From: Firmicutes bacterium UBA2058
GTDB taxonomy: Bacteria; Bacillota; Clostridia; Tissierellales; Sedimentibacteraceae
Direction: 5' to 3'
NCBI GenBank assembly: GCA_002332905.1
Contig: DDAM01000039.1
Location: 1-64,000, forward strand
Length of the DNA: 64,000 bases
In this document: piece by piece, positions 1 to 8,199 of the stretch
How the letters are laid out: every line of letters begins with the position of its first letter
Position numbering within the stretch: position 1 is the stretch's first letter
Notes under the pieces: generated by a model
Databases searched by the model: none
The model's input: only the letters and a program-made list of their open reading frames with translations
What the model was told of the DNA's origin: nothing
Translations under genes and position numbers: made by a program

Positions 1-25
1 TATAAATACATCATACAAGATTTAC

Positions 26-571
26 ATGAATTATTATAATTTGAAAATTGCAGGACTTACACGTAATCTGCCAATTATCCAGATATCAGATGATTTGTCT
101 ATAGCAAGCTTTGTGGTTTTAGGAGATTGTGAGCTTATTACTGCTACTGCTAAAGAACTTATAAAAAAAATTCCTGATGTAGATTACTTTGTTACTGCAG
201 AGGCTAAGGGAATTCCACTTGTACATGAGTTATGCAGACTAAGAAATATGCCATATTATATAGTTGCAAGAAAGAACATTAAATCATATATGAATGGCAC
301 TATAACTATTGATGTAAATTCTATTACAACTCAGTCAAAGCAGATGTTATGTCTAGATGGAAAGGATGCAGAACTAATAAAAAATAAAAAAATAGCTTTG
401 ATTGATGATGTTATTTCTACAGGAGAGTCTCTAAATGCATTAGAAAAACTTGTAATAAAATCAGGTGCTGAAATTGTATGTAAAGCTGCAATATTGGCAG
501 AAGGAGATTCAGCTTTAAGAAATGATATTATTTATTTGGAAAAACTACCGTTATTCTCAACTAATAAATAG
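26..571 (+). CDS. Adenine phosphoribosyltransferase-like protein
   Basis: A type I phosphoribosyltransferase of 181 residues. The PRPP-binding loop ALIDDVISTGES is at residues 124-135, and an upstream VTAEAKGIPL segment (57-66) matches the pyrophosphate-binding region of the adenine phosphoribosyltransferase (Apt) group. Apt converts adenine plus PRPP to AMP in purine salvage in the cytosol. Length is close to Apt (about 170-180 residues), but the central region is divergent, so another purine or a regulatory PRTase role cannot be excluded. The ATG at 26 gives the family-typical start; only 25 bases lie upstream, so its RBS and operon context cannot be judged. A strong hairpin terminator follows 8 bases after the stop. 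Confidence 0.8.
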   Translation: MNYYNLKIAGLTRNLPIIQISDDLSIASFVVLGDCELITATAKELIKKIPDVDYFVTAEAKGIPLVHELCRLRNMPYYIVARKNIKSYMNGTITIDVNSITTQSKQMLCLDGKDAELIKNKKIALIDDVISTGESLNALEKLVIKSGAEIVCKAAILAEGDSALRNDIIYLEKLPLFSTNK

Positions 572-578
572 AATGTTT

Positions 579-617
579 GGGACGTAGCTTAAAAATGTTA
601 ACGTCCCTATTTATTTT
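579..617 (+). terminator. Rho-independent terminator after the apt-like gene
   Basis: GGGACGT (579-585) pairs with ACGTCCC (601-607) and is followed by a T-rich run. It lies between convergent genes and may serve both strands. Confidence 0.75.
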
Positions 618-1566
618 ACACTATTATTAGCATAATTATAAGAATAAGAGAAGATATAATACCATGAACAAGCTTCACTTTAATATACTCCAATATATTA
701 ACTTCAACATTAGAAGTAACTGTTATTGTTTGAAATATAATTGAGCAGCCTGAAAAGCTTAGTAAAAAATTTAATAGTATTAGCTTTACTTCAACAGGCA
801 ATAATGAAGAGCTTATAATATCACAGCCATTGGTTAACTCTAGCATCCCAACTAATAAACTTACCAATATTTCCTTCACTCCTGAGCCATTACCTGTAAA
901 TACAATAGACATAATATATTCAGATATTATAGAAAAAATGATGATTACTCCTGCAACTGTAAGTATGCTTAATATTGATTTTGATATAGCATTGCTAAAA
1001 GCTTCATTAAATGAGACATGTTTAATGAAGTTTTCTTTTTTTGAAATTTTAATACTTCTAAAATCCTTCTTAATGAATTTGCATAAAACTAAGGCTCCAA
1101 TATAATGTGGTAAAACAATATATAAAAGTAGGCTTATATCTTTAAGCATAGATAGTACAACTACAGCTGATATAAATTGAAAGCTACATAAGTTTGTAAA
1201 AGTAAGAAGATATTTACCCTCGCTATCTGAAATTCTTTGATTTTTTACTATTAAATCCGTTGCTAAAGCTCCTGATGGATATCCAGATATAACGCTTATA
1301 ATAAATGGTATAATTGCGAAAGAACTTCCTAGTATTTTTTTAGATACTAAAGATATCTTTTCTAATACATCATATAAAAAGCTATATTGAAGCAATATAT
1401 TTGATAAAATAAACATAGGAAATAAAACAGGCAATATTTTATTATACCATAAAGTAATTCCGTTCATAGCTCCTGCTCTTACAATATTAGGCTGAATAAA
1501 AAATATTATAATTAAAATTAGTGCAAATATAGGTGCTAAATTTTTTTTAATCATAGATATGACCAT
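616..1566 (-). CDS. ylbJ: Sporulation integral membrane protein YlbJ-like
   Basis: A very hydrophobic protein of about 312-316 residues with many membrane segments. It has the nucleoside-recognition (Gate) fold signature of the YlbJ family, including a SGYPSGA segment near residue 96 and a second Gate-like repeat in the C-terminal half. In Bacillus, YlbJ is a sporulation membrane protein made under mother-cell control; its transported substrate is unknown. It is shorter than Bacillus YlbJ (about 400 residues), as in many Clostridia. Two starts are possible: ATG at 1566 lies inside the family II repeat, and ATG at 1554 is 12 bases further in. In many Clostridia ylbJ lies next to ylbM/tmcAL; here the lysine operon separates them. 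Its presence argues for an endospore former. Confidence 0.8.
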   Translation of the reverse strand: MVISMIKKNLAPIFALILIIIFFIQPNIVRAGAMNGITLWYNKILPVLFPMFILSNILLQYSFLYDVLEKISLVSKKILGSSFAIIPFIISVISGYPSGALATDLIVKNQRISDSEGKYLLTFTNLCSFQFISAVVVLSMLKDISLLLYIVLPHYIGALVLCKFIKKDFRSIKISKKENFIKHVSFNEAFSNAISKSILSILTVAGVIIIFSIISEYIMSIVFTGNGSGVKEILVSLLVGMLELTNGCDIISSSLLPVEVKLILLNFLLSFSGCSIIFQTITVTSNVEVNILEYIKVKLVHGIISSLILIIMLIIV

Positions 1567-1654
1567 GCACCTATCGCATAAAGAAAAAATTTATGCATGA
1601 GCTCGGTGCCTACTTTCTTATTATTTATTATTTCTTTCAACCTTAAACACCTCC
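1562..1654 (-). repeat. Family II pre-gene palindromic element upstream of ylbJ
   Basis: Read on the minus strand: GGAGG (1654-1650), then AAGGTTGAAAGAAAT, then a GCACCGAGCTCATGC block, a GCATAAA/TTTATGC hairpin, and closing GGTGCATGG at the start codon. GCACC can pair with GGTGC across the inner hairpin. The same layout occurs before the GNAT at 25737, topA and rseP. Confidence 0.7.
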
Positions 1655-1755
1655 AAAATAACTATATTGTCCAAATATAAATAATATGCTAATAATTTTA
1701 ATATATTTGTATATATCCAAAATATATAAAAATTTATAGTATTTGTAAAAAGTTG

Positions 1756-1784
1756 TTGACATTGAATTCTTTGTATGATATTCT
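1756..1784 (+). promoter_or_regulatory. Sigma-A promoter of the lysine operon
   Basis: TTGACA (1756-1761), a 17-bp spacer and TATTCT (1779-1784), immediately upstream of the lysine riboswitch. Confidence 0.75.
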
Positions 1785-1790
1785 ACTACT

Positions 1791-1985
1791 CAAGTTGATA
1801 GAGGCGCGGCTAAGATTAGTAACTGGTGGAGAAGGCATTTTATGATACCAGTAAAAGGCAAGGTCGCCGAAGGGTAAATCAGGCATGATTTACCAACTGG
1901 GCTGATATAAAATATATATCAGACTCCTGCTTTTAGTTAAAATATTTGAAAAAAGCAGAGGAGCTATTGATGTCGACATGAATAA
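1791..1985 (+). promoter_or_regulatory. Lysine riboswitch (L box)
   Basis: The conserved L-box landmarks are visible in order: AGAGGCGCGGCTAAGATTAG near the 5' end, a GGAGAAGGCA segment, GGTCGCCGAAGGG, CTGGGCTGA, the AGACTCCTGCTTT block and a closing AGAGGAGCTATTGATG. Established L-box function is lysine binding that promotes termination. The gene directly downstream is dapA, the first step of the lysine branch, which fits. It probably controls the whole dapA-dapB-ddh-lysA unit. Confidence 0.93.
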
Positions 1986-1998
1986 GCATGCTATTTTT

Positions 1999-2026
1999 GT
2001 TGCGTCAATAGGACGCAACTTTTTTT
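1999..2026 (+). terminator. Lysine riboswitch terminator (expression platform)
   Basis: GTTGCGTC ... GACGCAAC followed by seven T residues, between the riboswitch aptamer and dapA. It is the expected lysine-induced attenuator. Confidence 0.88.
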
Positions 2027-2128
2027 ATGCAATTATCTATTTTAAACCTATGGATCCAGTGTTTTTATTGATGAGAGCATAAATAATATTTAAACAATTA
2101 TATAAATAGCTTGTATGGAGGATTAAAA

Positions 2129-3013
2129 ATGTCGATTTTTACAGGATGTGCTGTTGCAATTGTAACACCTTTTTTGTCAGATGGAAGTGTTGATTATGAA
2201 AGCTTTAGTTCCTTAATTAACTGGCAAATTGAAGAAGGTATTGACGCAATTGTGGTATGTGGCACAACAGGAGAAGCATCAACACTTAGTGATGATGAAA
2301 TAATTGAAGTAATAGATTTTGTAATTAAAAAAGTAAATGGCAGAGTACCAGTGATTGCTGGAGCTGGTAGCAATGATACTAAGCATTGTATAGAAAAAAT
2401 GCAAAAAATCCAAAGGCTTGGAGTTGATGGATTGCTACTTGTTACGCCATATTATAATAAATGTTCTCAAGAGGGATTAAAAAAGCATTATCTAGCGTGT
2501 GCTGATAGTGTTAATTTACCAATAATTTTATACTCTGTTTCAAGCAGAACTGGAGTGAATATTAATCCAGATACTGTTTATGAACTGTCTAAGCATAAAA
2601 ATATAATTGGTATTAAGGAGGCAAGCGGTAATATATCTCAGGTTGTTGAAATTGCTAGGTTAGTTTCTAAGGATTTTTCAATTTATTCGGGAAATGATGA
2701 TTTGGTTATTCCAATTATGGCGTTAGGTGGCAAGGGATATATTTCGGTAATTGCAAATATTGCTCCAAAAGTATCACATGAGATGTCTAAAAAATATTTG
2801 GACGGAGATGTTAAGGCAGCTTGTGATATTCAATTACAGATGAAGCCGTTAATTGACTCCTTATTTGAGGATGTTAATCCTGTACCGGTTAAAGCTGCAC
2901 TTAATATGATGGGTAAATGTGAGCTTGAGTATAGATTGCCGTTATGTGCACCAAATCAAAGAATTATAGAAAGCTTAAATAGAGAAATGCTCGCTTTTGG
3001 TATTCTTAAATAA
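2129..3013 (+). CDS. dapA: 4-hydroxy-tetrahydrodipicolinate synthase
   Basis: DapA condenses pyruvate with aspartate semialdehyde, the committed step to lysine and meso-diaminopimelate. The protein is 294 residues, the normal length. The Schiff-base lysine is in GIKEASGN (about residue 163), the GTTGEASTL substrate loop is near residue 46, and LYSVSSRTG corresponds to the usual YNVPSRTG motif with the Tyr kept. ATG at 2129 follows GGAGGA with good spacing; an in-frame TTG at 2111 overlaps the SD and is rejected. First gene of the riboswitch-controlled operon. Confidence 0.96.
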   Translation: MSIFTGCAVAIVTPFLSDGSVDYESFSSLINWQIEEGIDAIVVCGTTGEASTLSDDEIIEVIDFVIKKVNGRVPVIAGAGSNDTKHCIEKMQKIQRLGVDGLLLVTPYYNKCSQEGLKKHYLACADSVNLPIILYSVSSRTGVNINPDTVYELSKHKNIIGIKEASGNISQVVEIARLVSKDFSIYSGNDDLVIPIMALGGKGYISVIANIAPKVSHEMSKKYLDGDVKAACDIQLQMKPLIDSLFEDVNPVPVKAALNMMGKCELEYRLPLCAPNQRIIESLNREMLAFGILK

Positions 3014-3033
3014 TTGCTGTAGGAGGATGGAGA

Positions 3034-3810
3034 ATGATTAATATTATAATTCATGGCTGCTATGGTAGGATGGGAAGAATCTTGCATAATATTATCAGCT
3101 CGATGGAGAATCATAAAATTGTTGCAGGAGTAGATATTTCAGCAAATGACCATAAAAATAGTTTTAAAGATTCGTTATATGAATTTCCTGTATATACAAA
3201 TATTGAAGATTGTAGTGTAAATGCTGATATTGTAATAGATTTTACGAATTACAAATCAATAAATGGTTTAGTTAAATATTGTATAAAGCATAAATTACCT
3301 GTAGTTATAGCAACTACTGCGTTAGGAAGAGAAGAGCTTGAGTTATTGGAATTTGCATCATCAAAAATACCTATTTTTTACTCTTCTAATATGTCAGTAG
3401 GTATTAATGCAATAGTAAACACTATAGAGCATATTGTACCTCACTTAGAAGAGGATTTTAACATGGAAATTATTGAGAAGCATCATATAAATAAGATTGA
3501 TTCACCAAGTGGAACTGCATTATTACTTGCAAATACAATCAATGAAGCTTCTGCTGAAAAGAAAAATTATTTGTATGGACGCTTTGGAAAGGATAATAAA
3601 TGTAATGCTAATGATTTGTGTATTCATTCTGTTAGGGGAGGCACAATTTGTGGCGAACATACTATTGTTTTTGCAGGATATAATGAAGTTATTGAAATTA
3701 CGCACAGAGCATATTCTAGGGATATTTTTGCTATAGGAGCCATCAGGGCAGCTAAGTTTTTAATAAATCAAGAAAATGGTCTTTATTCCATGTCAAATTT
3801 AATAAGCTAA
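3034..3810 (+). CDS. dapB: 4-hydroxy-tetrahydrodipicolinate reductase
   Basis: DapB reduces the DapA product with NAD(P)H to tetrahydrodipicolinate. The protein is 258 residues. The N-terminal dinucleotide loop HGCYGRMGR is at residues 7-15, and the catalytic stretch EKHHINKIDSPSGTA is near residue 148, with the His-His pair, Lys and the PSGTA substrate loop. It lies 20 bases after dapA with GGAGG before the ATG, so it is clearly co-transcribed. The gap to ddh holds a pair of small hairpins. Confidence 0.96.
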   Translation: MINIIIHGCYGRMGRILHNIISSMENHKIVAGVDISANDHKNSFKDSLYEFPVYTNIEDCSVNADIVIDFTNYKSINGLVKYCIKHKLPVVIATTALGREELELLEFASSKIPIFYSSNMSVGINAIVNTIEHIVPHLEEDFNMEIIEKHHINKIDSPSGTALLLANTINEASAEKKNYLYGRFGKDNKCNANDLCIHSVRGGTICGEHTIVFAGYNEVIEITHRAYSRDIFAIGAIRAAKFLINQENGLYSMSNLIS

Positions 3811-3866
3811 CCCTAAGGTTAATTAGGGTAAAAAAAGGTTATTTTACACAAAAAAATGCATGGAGG
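3811..3866 (+). repeat. Pre-gene hairpin element between dapB and ddh
   Basis: CCCTAA/TTAGGG (3811-3828) is followed by GTAAAA/TTTTAC (3828-3847) and then ATGCATGGAGG, the SD of ddh. The right end matches the right end of the family II copy before rseP (GCATGGAGGTATAT). Confidence 0.6.
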
Positions 3867-3871
3867 TATAT

Positions 3872-4879
3872 ATGACAAATATATATAATAATAAAAAAAT
3901 TAGAGTCGGTATTGTTGGATATGGTAATTTAGGCAAAGGGGTAGAATTATCAGTATCACAAAATCATGATATAGCATTAGTAGGTGTGTTTACAAGAAGA
4001 AATCCTAAAACAATTAAGACTTTATTTAAATCTACTAAAGTCTTTTCCATAGATGATGCCGATGCAATGAAAAATGAAATAGATGTAATGATTTTATGTG
4101 GGGGAAGTGCAACAGATTTATTGCAACAAAGTATAGATTTTGCTAAGAATTTTAATATAATTGATAGCTTTGATACACATGCAAAAATACCACATCACTT
4201 CTCAGCTGTAAATAAAATAGCATTAAGCTCTGGTCATATAGCTATAATATCAGTTGGTTGGGACCCCGGACTGTTTTCTCTTAACAGACTTTATGCAGAA
4301 TCAATTTTACCTTTTGGTGCGACTTACACTTTTTGGGGTGATGGCGTTAGTCAAGGTCATTCTGACGCAATTAGAAGAATAGACGGAGTTGAAGATGCAG
4401 TTCAATACACTATTCCGATACAGGAAGCTATTGATACTATTAGAAGTGGTGAAATGCCTTTATTAAGCGCTAAACAAAAACATAGAAGAGTGTGCTTTGT
4501 AGTAGCAGAAGAAGCTTTTGATAAAGACGAAATAAAAGATAAAATAGTTAATATGCCGGATTATTTTATTGACTATGATACGAAAGTGTATTTTATTTCA
4601 AAGGAAGAGCTTCACGAAAAACATAGTAAAATGAAGCACGGTGGATTTGTACTAAGAAGTGGATTTACTGGACAAAATAATAATACAAAACATATATATG
4701 AATTTTCATTAAAGCTTGAATCAAATCCAGAATTTACAGCCAGTGTTCTTACTGCATATGCTAGAGCAGCATTTAAGCTAAGATTAGAGGGCGCTAAAGG
4801 AGCTAAAACTGTTTATGATATAGCACCATCATATATATATCCAGGTTCAAATAGTAAACTAAGAAAAGAATTTTTATAG
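3872..4879 (+). CDS. ddh: meso-diaminopimelate dehydrogenase
   Basis: Ddh converts tetrahydrodipicolinate, ammonia and NADPH to meso-diaminopimelate in one step, bypassing the succinylase or acetylase branches. The protein is 335 residues, close to known enzymes (about 320-330). The N-terminal NADP loop is VGIVGYGNLGKGVE, and the family motif GWDPGLFSLNR is present near residue 130. ATG at 3872 lies 5 bases after GGAGG; an in-frame ATG at 3860 includes the SD and is not credible. With dapA, dapB and lysA it completes a short lysine pathway, and meso-DAP also feeds peptidoglycan. Confidence 0.95.
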   Translation: MTNIYNNKKIRVGIVGYGNLGKGVELSVSQNHDIALVGVFTRRNPKTIKTLFKSTKVFSIDDADAMKNEIDVMILCGGSATDLLQQSIDFAKNFNIIDSFDTHAKIPHHFSAVNKIALSSGHIAIISVGWDPGLFSLNRLYAESILPFGATYTFWGDGVSQGHSDAIRRIDGVEDAVQYTIPIQEAIDTIRSGEMPLLSAKQKHRRVCFVVAEEAFDKDEIKDKIVNMPDYFIDYDTKVYFISKEELHEKHSKMKHGGFVLRSGFTGQNNNTKHIYEFSLKLESNPEFTASVLTAYARAAFKLRLEGAKGAKTVYDIAPSYIYPGSNSKLRKEFL

Positions 4880-4882
4880 GAT

Positions 4883-4929
4883 AGAAGGGTAAAAAAAGCG
4901 AAGAAGAAACACTCTTCGCTCTATGGAGG
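4883..4929 (+). repeat. Pre-gene hairpin element between ddh and lysA
   Basis: AGCGAAGA (4897-4904) pairs with TCTTCGCT (4913-4920) and is followed at once by CTATGGAGG, the SD of lysA. A GAAGGGTAAA segment precedes it, as in the rseP copy. No T run follows the stem, so it is not a standard terminator. Confidence 0.6.
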
Positions 4930-4935
4930 TATATA

Positions 4936-6237
4936 TTGAAAAATACAATAAAAAGAGAAAATGTTACAATAAATGACGGCGTATTATTCTTTGATGGCTT
5001 TAATACTGTTGAATTGGCAGACAAATATAATACACCATTATACGTAATATCAAAAAACTGTATAAAAAATAAGTGTAGCGAGCTTAAAAATAAATTTTTA
5101 AATAAATATGATAATACTCGTGTTGCATATGCAGGTAAAGCGTTTTTAAATATTCAAATGTGTAAGATTATTGAAGAAGAAGGCTTATGCTTAGATGTTG
5201 TTTCAGGAGGAGAATTATATACAGCTATAAAAGCAGGATTTCCTGCTGAAAAAATAGAGTTTAACGGCAATAACAAGACCAATGAAGAACTTGAACTAGC
5301 AATTGATTATGGAGTTGGGAGGATAATTGTTGACGGTACAACAGAGCTTTCAAAAATAGAAAGTATTTGTGCTAATAAAAATAAAACAGTAAAAATTCTA
5401 TATAGAATTACACCGGGTGTTAAAACTCATACACATGATTATATATCTACAGGTAAAAAGGATTCAAAATTTGGTATACCACTTGATGAAGATGTAATAT
5501 ATAAAGCCATCAAAGAAGCAATTTCATCACAGTATGTTGAATTTTTAGGATTTCATTTTCATATTGGTTCACAGCTTTTTGATAATCATAGCCATTTAGC
5601 AGCATTAGAAACCTCACTAAAGCTAGTTAAAGAAACAAAATTAAGATATAACTATAGTATTTTAGAACTTAATTTAGGTGGTGGCTTTGGAATTTGCTAT
5701 ACCGACGAAATTGTTAAGCCATACAGTTATTTTCTTGATCCATTAATGAAGAGAATACAAGAATTTTCTGATGAAATAGGCTTAAAAAGACCTGCTGTTG
5801 TTATTGAGCCGGGAAGAAGTATAATTGGAGAGGCTGGTATTACTTTATATAGAGTTGGTGCTATTAAGGCAATTAAAAATATTAGAAAATATATAGCGGT
5901 TGATGGTGGAATGACTGATAATATTCGTCCTGCATTATATGATGCAAGATATGACGCAGTTATAGCCAATAGAGCTACAGGGGATAATACTGAAGTTGTT
6001 ACAGTTTGCGGAAAATGCTGCGAAACTGGTGATGTTCTAATTAAGGATATTGAGCTTGCTACTCCAAAAGAGGGTGATGTTTTAGCGGTATTTTCTACAG
6101 GAGCATATTGCTACTCAATGGCTAGCAATTACAATAGAAACCCAATTCCTGCGGTTGTATTATTAGATAATGGAATATCAAGTATTATGGTTCAAAGACA
6201 AAGCTATGAGGATATAATATCTTTAGATGTAATTTAA
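4936..6237 (+). CDS. lysA: Diaminopimelate decarboxylase
   Basis: LysA decarboxylates meso-diaminopimelate to L-lysine with PLP. It is a fold-III decarboxylase of 433 residues. The PLP lysine is in VAYAGKAF (about K68), the glycine-rich phosphate loop GGGFGI is near residue 251, and the C-terminal active-site Cys lies in CGKCCETGD. The start is TTG at 4936, six bases after GGAGG; no ATG is available nearby. Last gene of the lysine operon, so the pathway end product is sensed by the riboswitch at the operon head. Confidence 0.96.
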   Translation: MKNTIKRENVTINDGVLFFDGFNTVELADKYNTPLYVISKNCIKNKCSELKNKFLNKYDNTRVAYAGKAFLNIQMCKIIEEEGLCLDVVSGGELYTAIKAGFPAEKIEFNGNNKTNEELELAIDYGVGRIIVDGTTELSKIESICANKNKTVKILYRITPGVKTHTHDYISTGKKDSKFGIPLDEDVIYKAIKEAISSQYVEFLGFHFHIGSQLFDNHSHLAALETSLKLVKETKLRYNYSILELNLGGGFGICYTDEIVKPYSYFLDPLMKRIQEFSDEIGLKRPAVVIEPGRSIIGEAGITLYRVGAIKAIKNIRKYIAVDGGMTDNIRPALYDARYDAVIANRATGDNTEVVTVCGKCCETGDVLIKDIELATPKEGDVLAVFSTGAYCYSMASNYNRNPIPAVVLLDNGISSIMVQRQSYEDIISLDVI

Positions 6238-6257
6238 CAATATTTTTTAAATATTGC

Positions 6258-6326
6258 TAATAAAATTGTTTCAATATTATTAATAAAATTGTGTCAATAT
6301 TATTAATAAAATTGTGTCAATATTAT
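6258..6326. repeat. A+T-rich tandem repeat, three 23-bp units
   Basis: Three head-to-tail copies of a 23-bp unit beginning TAATAAAATTGTGTCAATAT (6258-6280, 6281-6303, 6304-6326). Units two and three are identical; the first differs by one base (GTTT for GTGT). A reverse-oriented relative is found upstream of rbgA (50127-50174). Confidence 0.9.
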
Positions 6327-6330
6327 TAAT

Positions 6331-6375
6331 AAAAAAAAGAGAGGACAAAATCAAACATTTGATTGTCCCCTCTTT
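6331..6375 (-). terminator. Terminator of the tmcAL gene
   Basis: Read on the minus strand, AAGAGGGGACAATCAAA pairs (with mismatches) with TTTGATTTTGTCCTCTCTT and is followed by eight T residues. It sits directly after the tmcAL stop codon. Confidence 0.85.
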
Positions 6376-6376
6376 A

Positions 6377-7609
6377 CTACTTAATATATAATACATATTT
6401 TTTATATTCAAGATTACATAAATTTTCTTTAGATTTAAAAGGTATATAATATATGTTAGTTGACTTACTTGTAAGATTGAAGATTTTATCCTTTGATATA
6501 TCAATACCATTTCTCTTATAATCGGAAGATTTAGTAATTATAAAAGTATTATTTTCCTTTGCATGATTCAAAATTTTCTTACCATTTGAATTGAAGGCTA
6601 AGGCTTTAACATAATCATTATCATTTTCCTTTAAATAATTGATGTCTTCAGTAGTTATATCTAGAAGAATATTTAATAAAATACGTCTTATTCTTGAGTA
6701 GGTATAACGCTTCGATTTAATTGACATTATAAACTCGTCAAGGCTTTTGTATTTGCAAGCATTATCATAAATTTTGTTTTCTAAGCCTTCAGTTACATCA
6801 TATATGTTTTTTAAATAGCTTTTACTAGAGCTAACTATTTTATAGTATATAAGGTCTAAATAGTTATCAAGGCTATTAAATAGCCTATGTTCTTTGTAAT
6901 AATCTTTTAATAAAGTATATGAGCTAGGAGGTAGTGAAGCTTTAGTTTTAATTAAATTCAAATCTAAAATCTCATTTCTAATAGCTGTAGCACTAGCAAA
7001 TTTATGTGTAATTTTATCATCATTATGATTAGCCATATGTCTTTTTATTGGTATAAAATCTACATTAAAATCAATTTTTTTTGCAGCCTTTATATATTCC
7101 AAGCCTAATGTATTGTTTGGGGACAATATCAGATCATCTGTATAGCTACAAGTCTCACTTAAAAGAACTTTAACTGTATTATTTATTGCACTTGGATAGG
7201 ATAATCCTTCACTTATATGTTTTTTAAGCGAGGAATTATACTCTTCTGTATTATTTAATTGAAAATCTACAATTTTATATAGTAAATTAATATCTGTATT
7301 TTCACAGCCAAAGCTAATTGCTGATACGTTTAATTTTTTTAGCTCTTTAACTGCACCGAGTGCGAAAAGCTCTGCATTTTGACATGAAAAAGGGAAGGGT
7401 AGTTCTATAACTAAGTCTACACCGTTTTTTATAGCCATTTCAGCACGTTTATATTTATCTATTATGGCCGGCTCTCCACGTTGAACATAATTTCCACTCA
7501 TAACAACCGCTATTGCATCGCATTTTGATGATTTTTTAGCCATTTCTATTTGATATTTATGTCCGAGATGAAAGGGATTATATTCTGCTACTATTCCTAA
7601 TATCTTCAT
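6377..7609 (-). CDS. tmcAL: tRNA(Met) cytidine acetate ligase TmcAL (YlbM)
   Basis: TmcAL activates acetate with ATP to form N4-acetylcytidine at the wobble base of elongator tRNA(Met). The protein is about 410 residues. The N-terminal nucleotidyltransferase-like motif IVAEYNPFHLGHKY, with the HxGH-type element, is at residues 4-17, followed by VVMSGNYVQRGEP near residue 37 and the family segment GVDLVIELPFPFSCQNAE. The ATG at 7609 matches the family start; an in-frame TTG at 7624 would add five residues. In many Clostridia it is next to ylbJ and pta-ackA; here ackA is 5 kb away and pta is absent. Confidence 0.92.
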   Translation of the reverse strand: MKILGIVAEYNPFHLGHKYQIEMAKKSSKCDAIAVVMSGNYVQRGEPAIIDKYKRAEMAIKNGVDLVIELPFPFSCQNAELFALGAVKELKKLNVSAISFGCENTDINLLYKIVDFQLNNTEEYNSSLKKHISEGLSYPSAINNTVKVLLSETCSYTDDLILSPNNTLGLEYIKAAKKIDFNVDFIPIKRHMANHNDDKITHKFASATAIRNEILDLNLIKTKASLPPSSYTLLKDYYKEHRLFNSLDNYLDLIYYKIVSSSKSYLKNIYDVTEGLENKIYDNACKYKSLDEFIMSIKSKRYTYSRIRRILLNILLDITTEDINYLKENDNDYVKALAFNSNGKKILNHAKENNTFIITKSSDYKRNGIDISKDKIFNLTSKSTNIYYIPFKSKENLCNLEYKKYVLYIK

Positions 7610-7659
7610 ATTCGTTGTTTCCAATCTTATACTACCAATAATTTGTGTTCACTAGCTTA

Positions 7660-8088
7660 TTAAAATCTAAAATTATAGACAATATCGTCTTCGTTTTCAC
7701 TTTTTCCTCCGGCTTTCTCATAGATTCTACAAGCACGCAGGTTTTTCTTTTCAGTAATAAGAAAACATTTTGAAAAACCATTTTCTTTCGCGTAATCAAT
7801 AACATATTTTATAAATCTGCTTCCAATGCCTGAGTTTTGATATTCTGGCAAAATGCCTACATCATGGATATAAAGCATAGGCTCACTATCAATTCTTGTT
7901 AAAGAATATCCATATATTGCACCTATTATTTTGTTATTCAATTTAGCACCAAAAGCATAAACCTTATTGTCTGTTAAAAAAATCAAAACTTGCTGTGGAA
8001 AAAATTCTTTTCCGTCAGCCTCAACAACATTTCTCAGCAAGTAAAAATCATTTTCAGTTAATCGCTCGAATAAAACATTATCTAACAT
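7660..8088 (-). CDS. GNAT-family N-acetyltransferase
   Basis: A single-domain GNAT of about 142 residues. The acetyl-CoA loop is in PEYQNSGIGSRFIKYVI, and the final ARIYEKAGG-type motif is present as CRIYEKAGG. The IIGAIYGYSL...IHDVGI layout is reminiscent of aminoglycoside 3-N-acetyltransferase I relatives, but substrate cannot be assigned. ATG at 8088 is chosen over an in-frame GTG at 8094. It lies 50 bases upstream of tmcAL on the same strand and may be co-transcribed with it. Confidence 0.85.
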   Translation of the reverse strand: MLDNVLFERLTENDFYLLRNVVEADGKEFFPQQVLIFLTDNKVYAFGAKLNNKIIGAIYGYSLTRIDSEPMLYIHDVGILPEYQNSGIGSRFIKYVIDYAKENGFSKCFLITEKKNLRACRIYEKAGGKSENEDDIVYNFRF

Positions 8089-8199
8089 AATCACACCACA
8101 TCTATTATAAATTTATTTTGCAAACAAAGTATCATACGAGAAATTTTACCAAATAAAAATAATTGCTTCAAGTAGAACTTCGGAGAATTAATTTTCCAT

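Noticed and set aside
830..1105. A 91-residue plus-strand frame inside ylbJ
   Set aside because: It is the complement of a membrane-protein gene with family motifs; no RBS.
4897..4920. Ordinary rho-independent terminator between ddh and lysA
   Set aside because: No T run follows the stem; the SD of lysA follows directly, and the operon is expected to continue.
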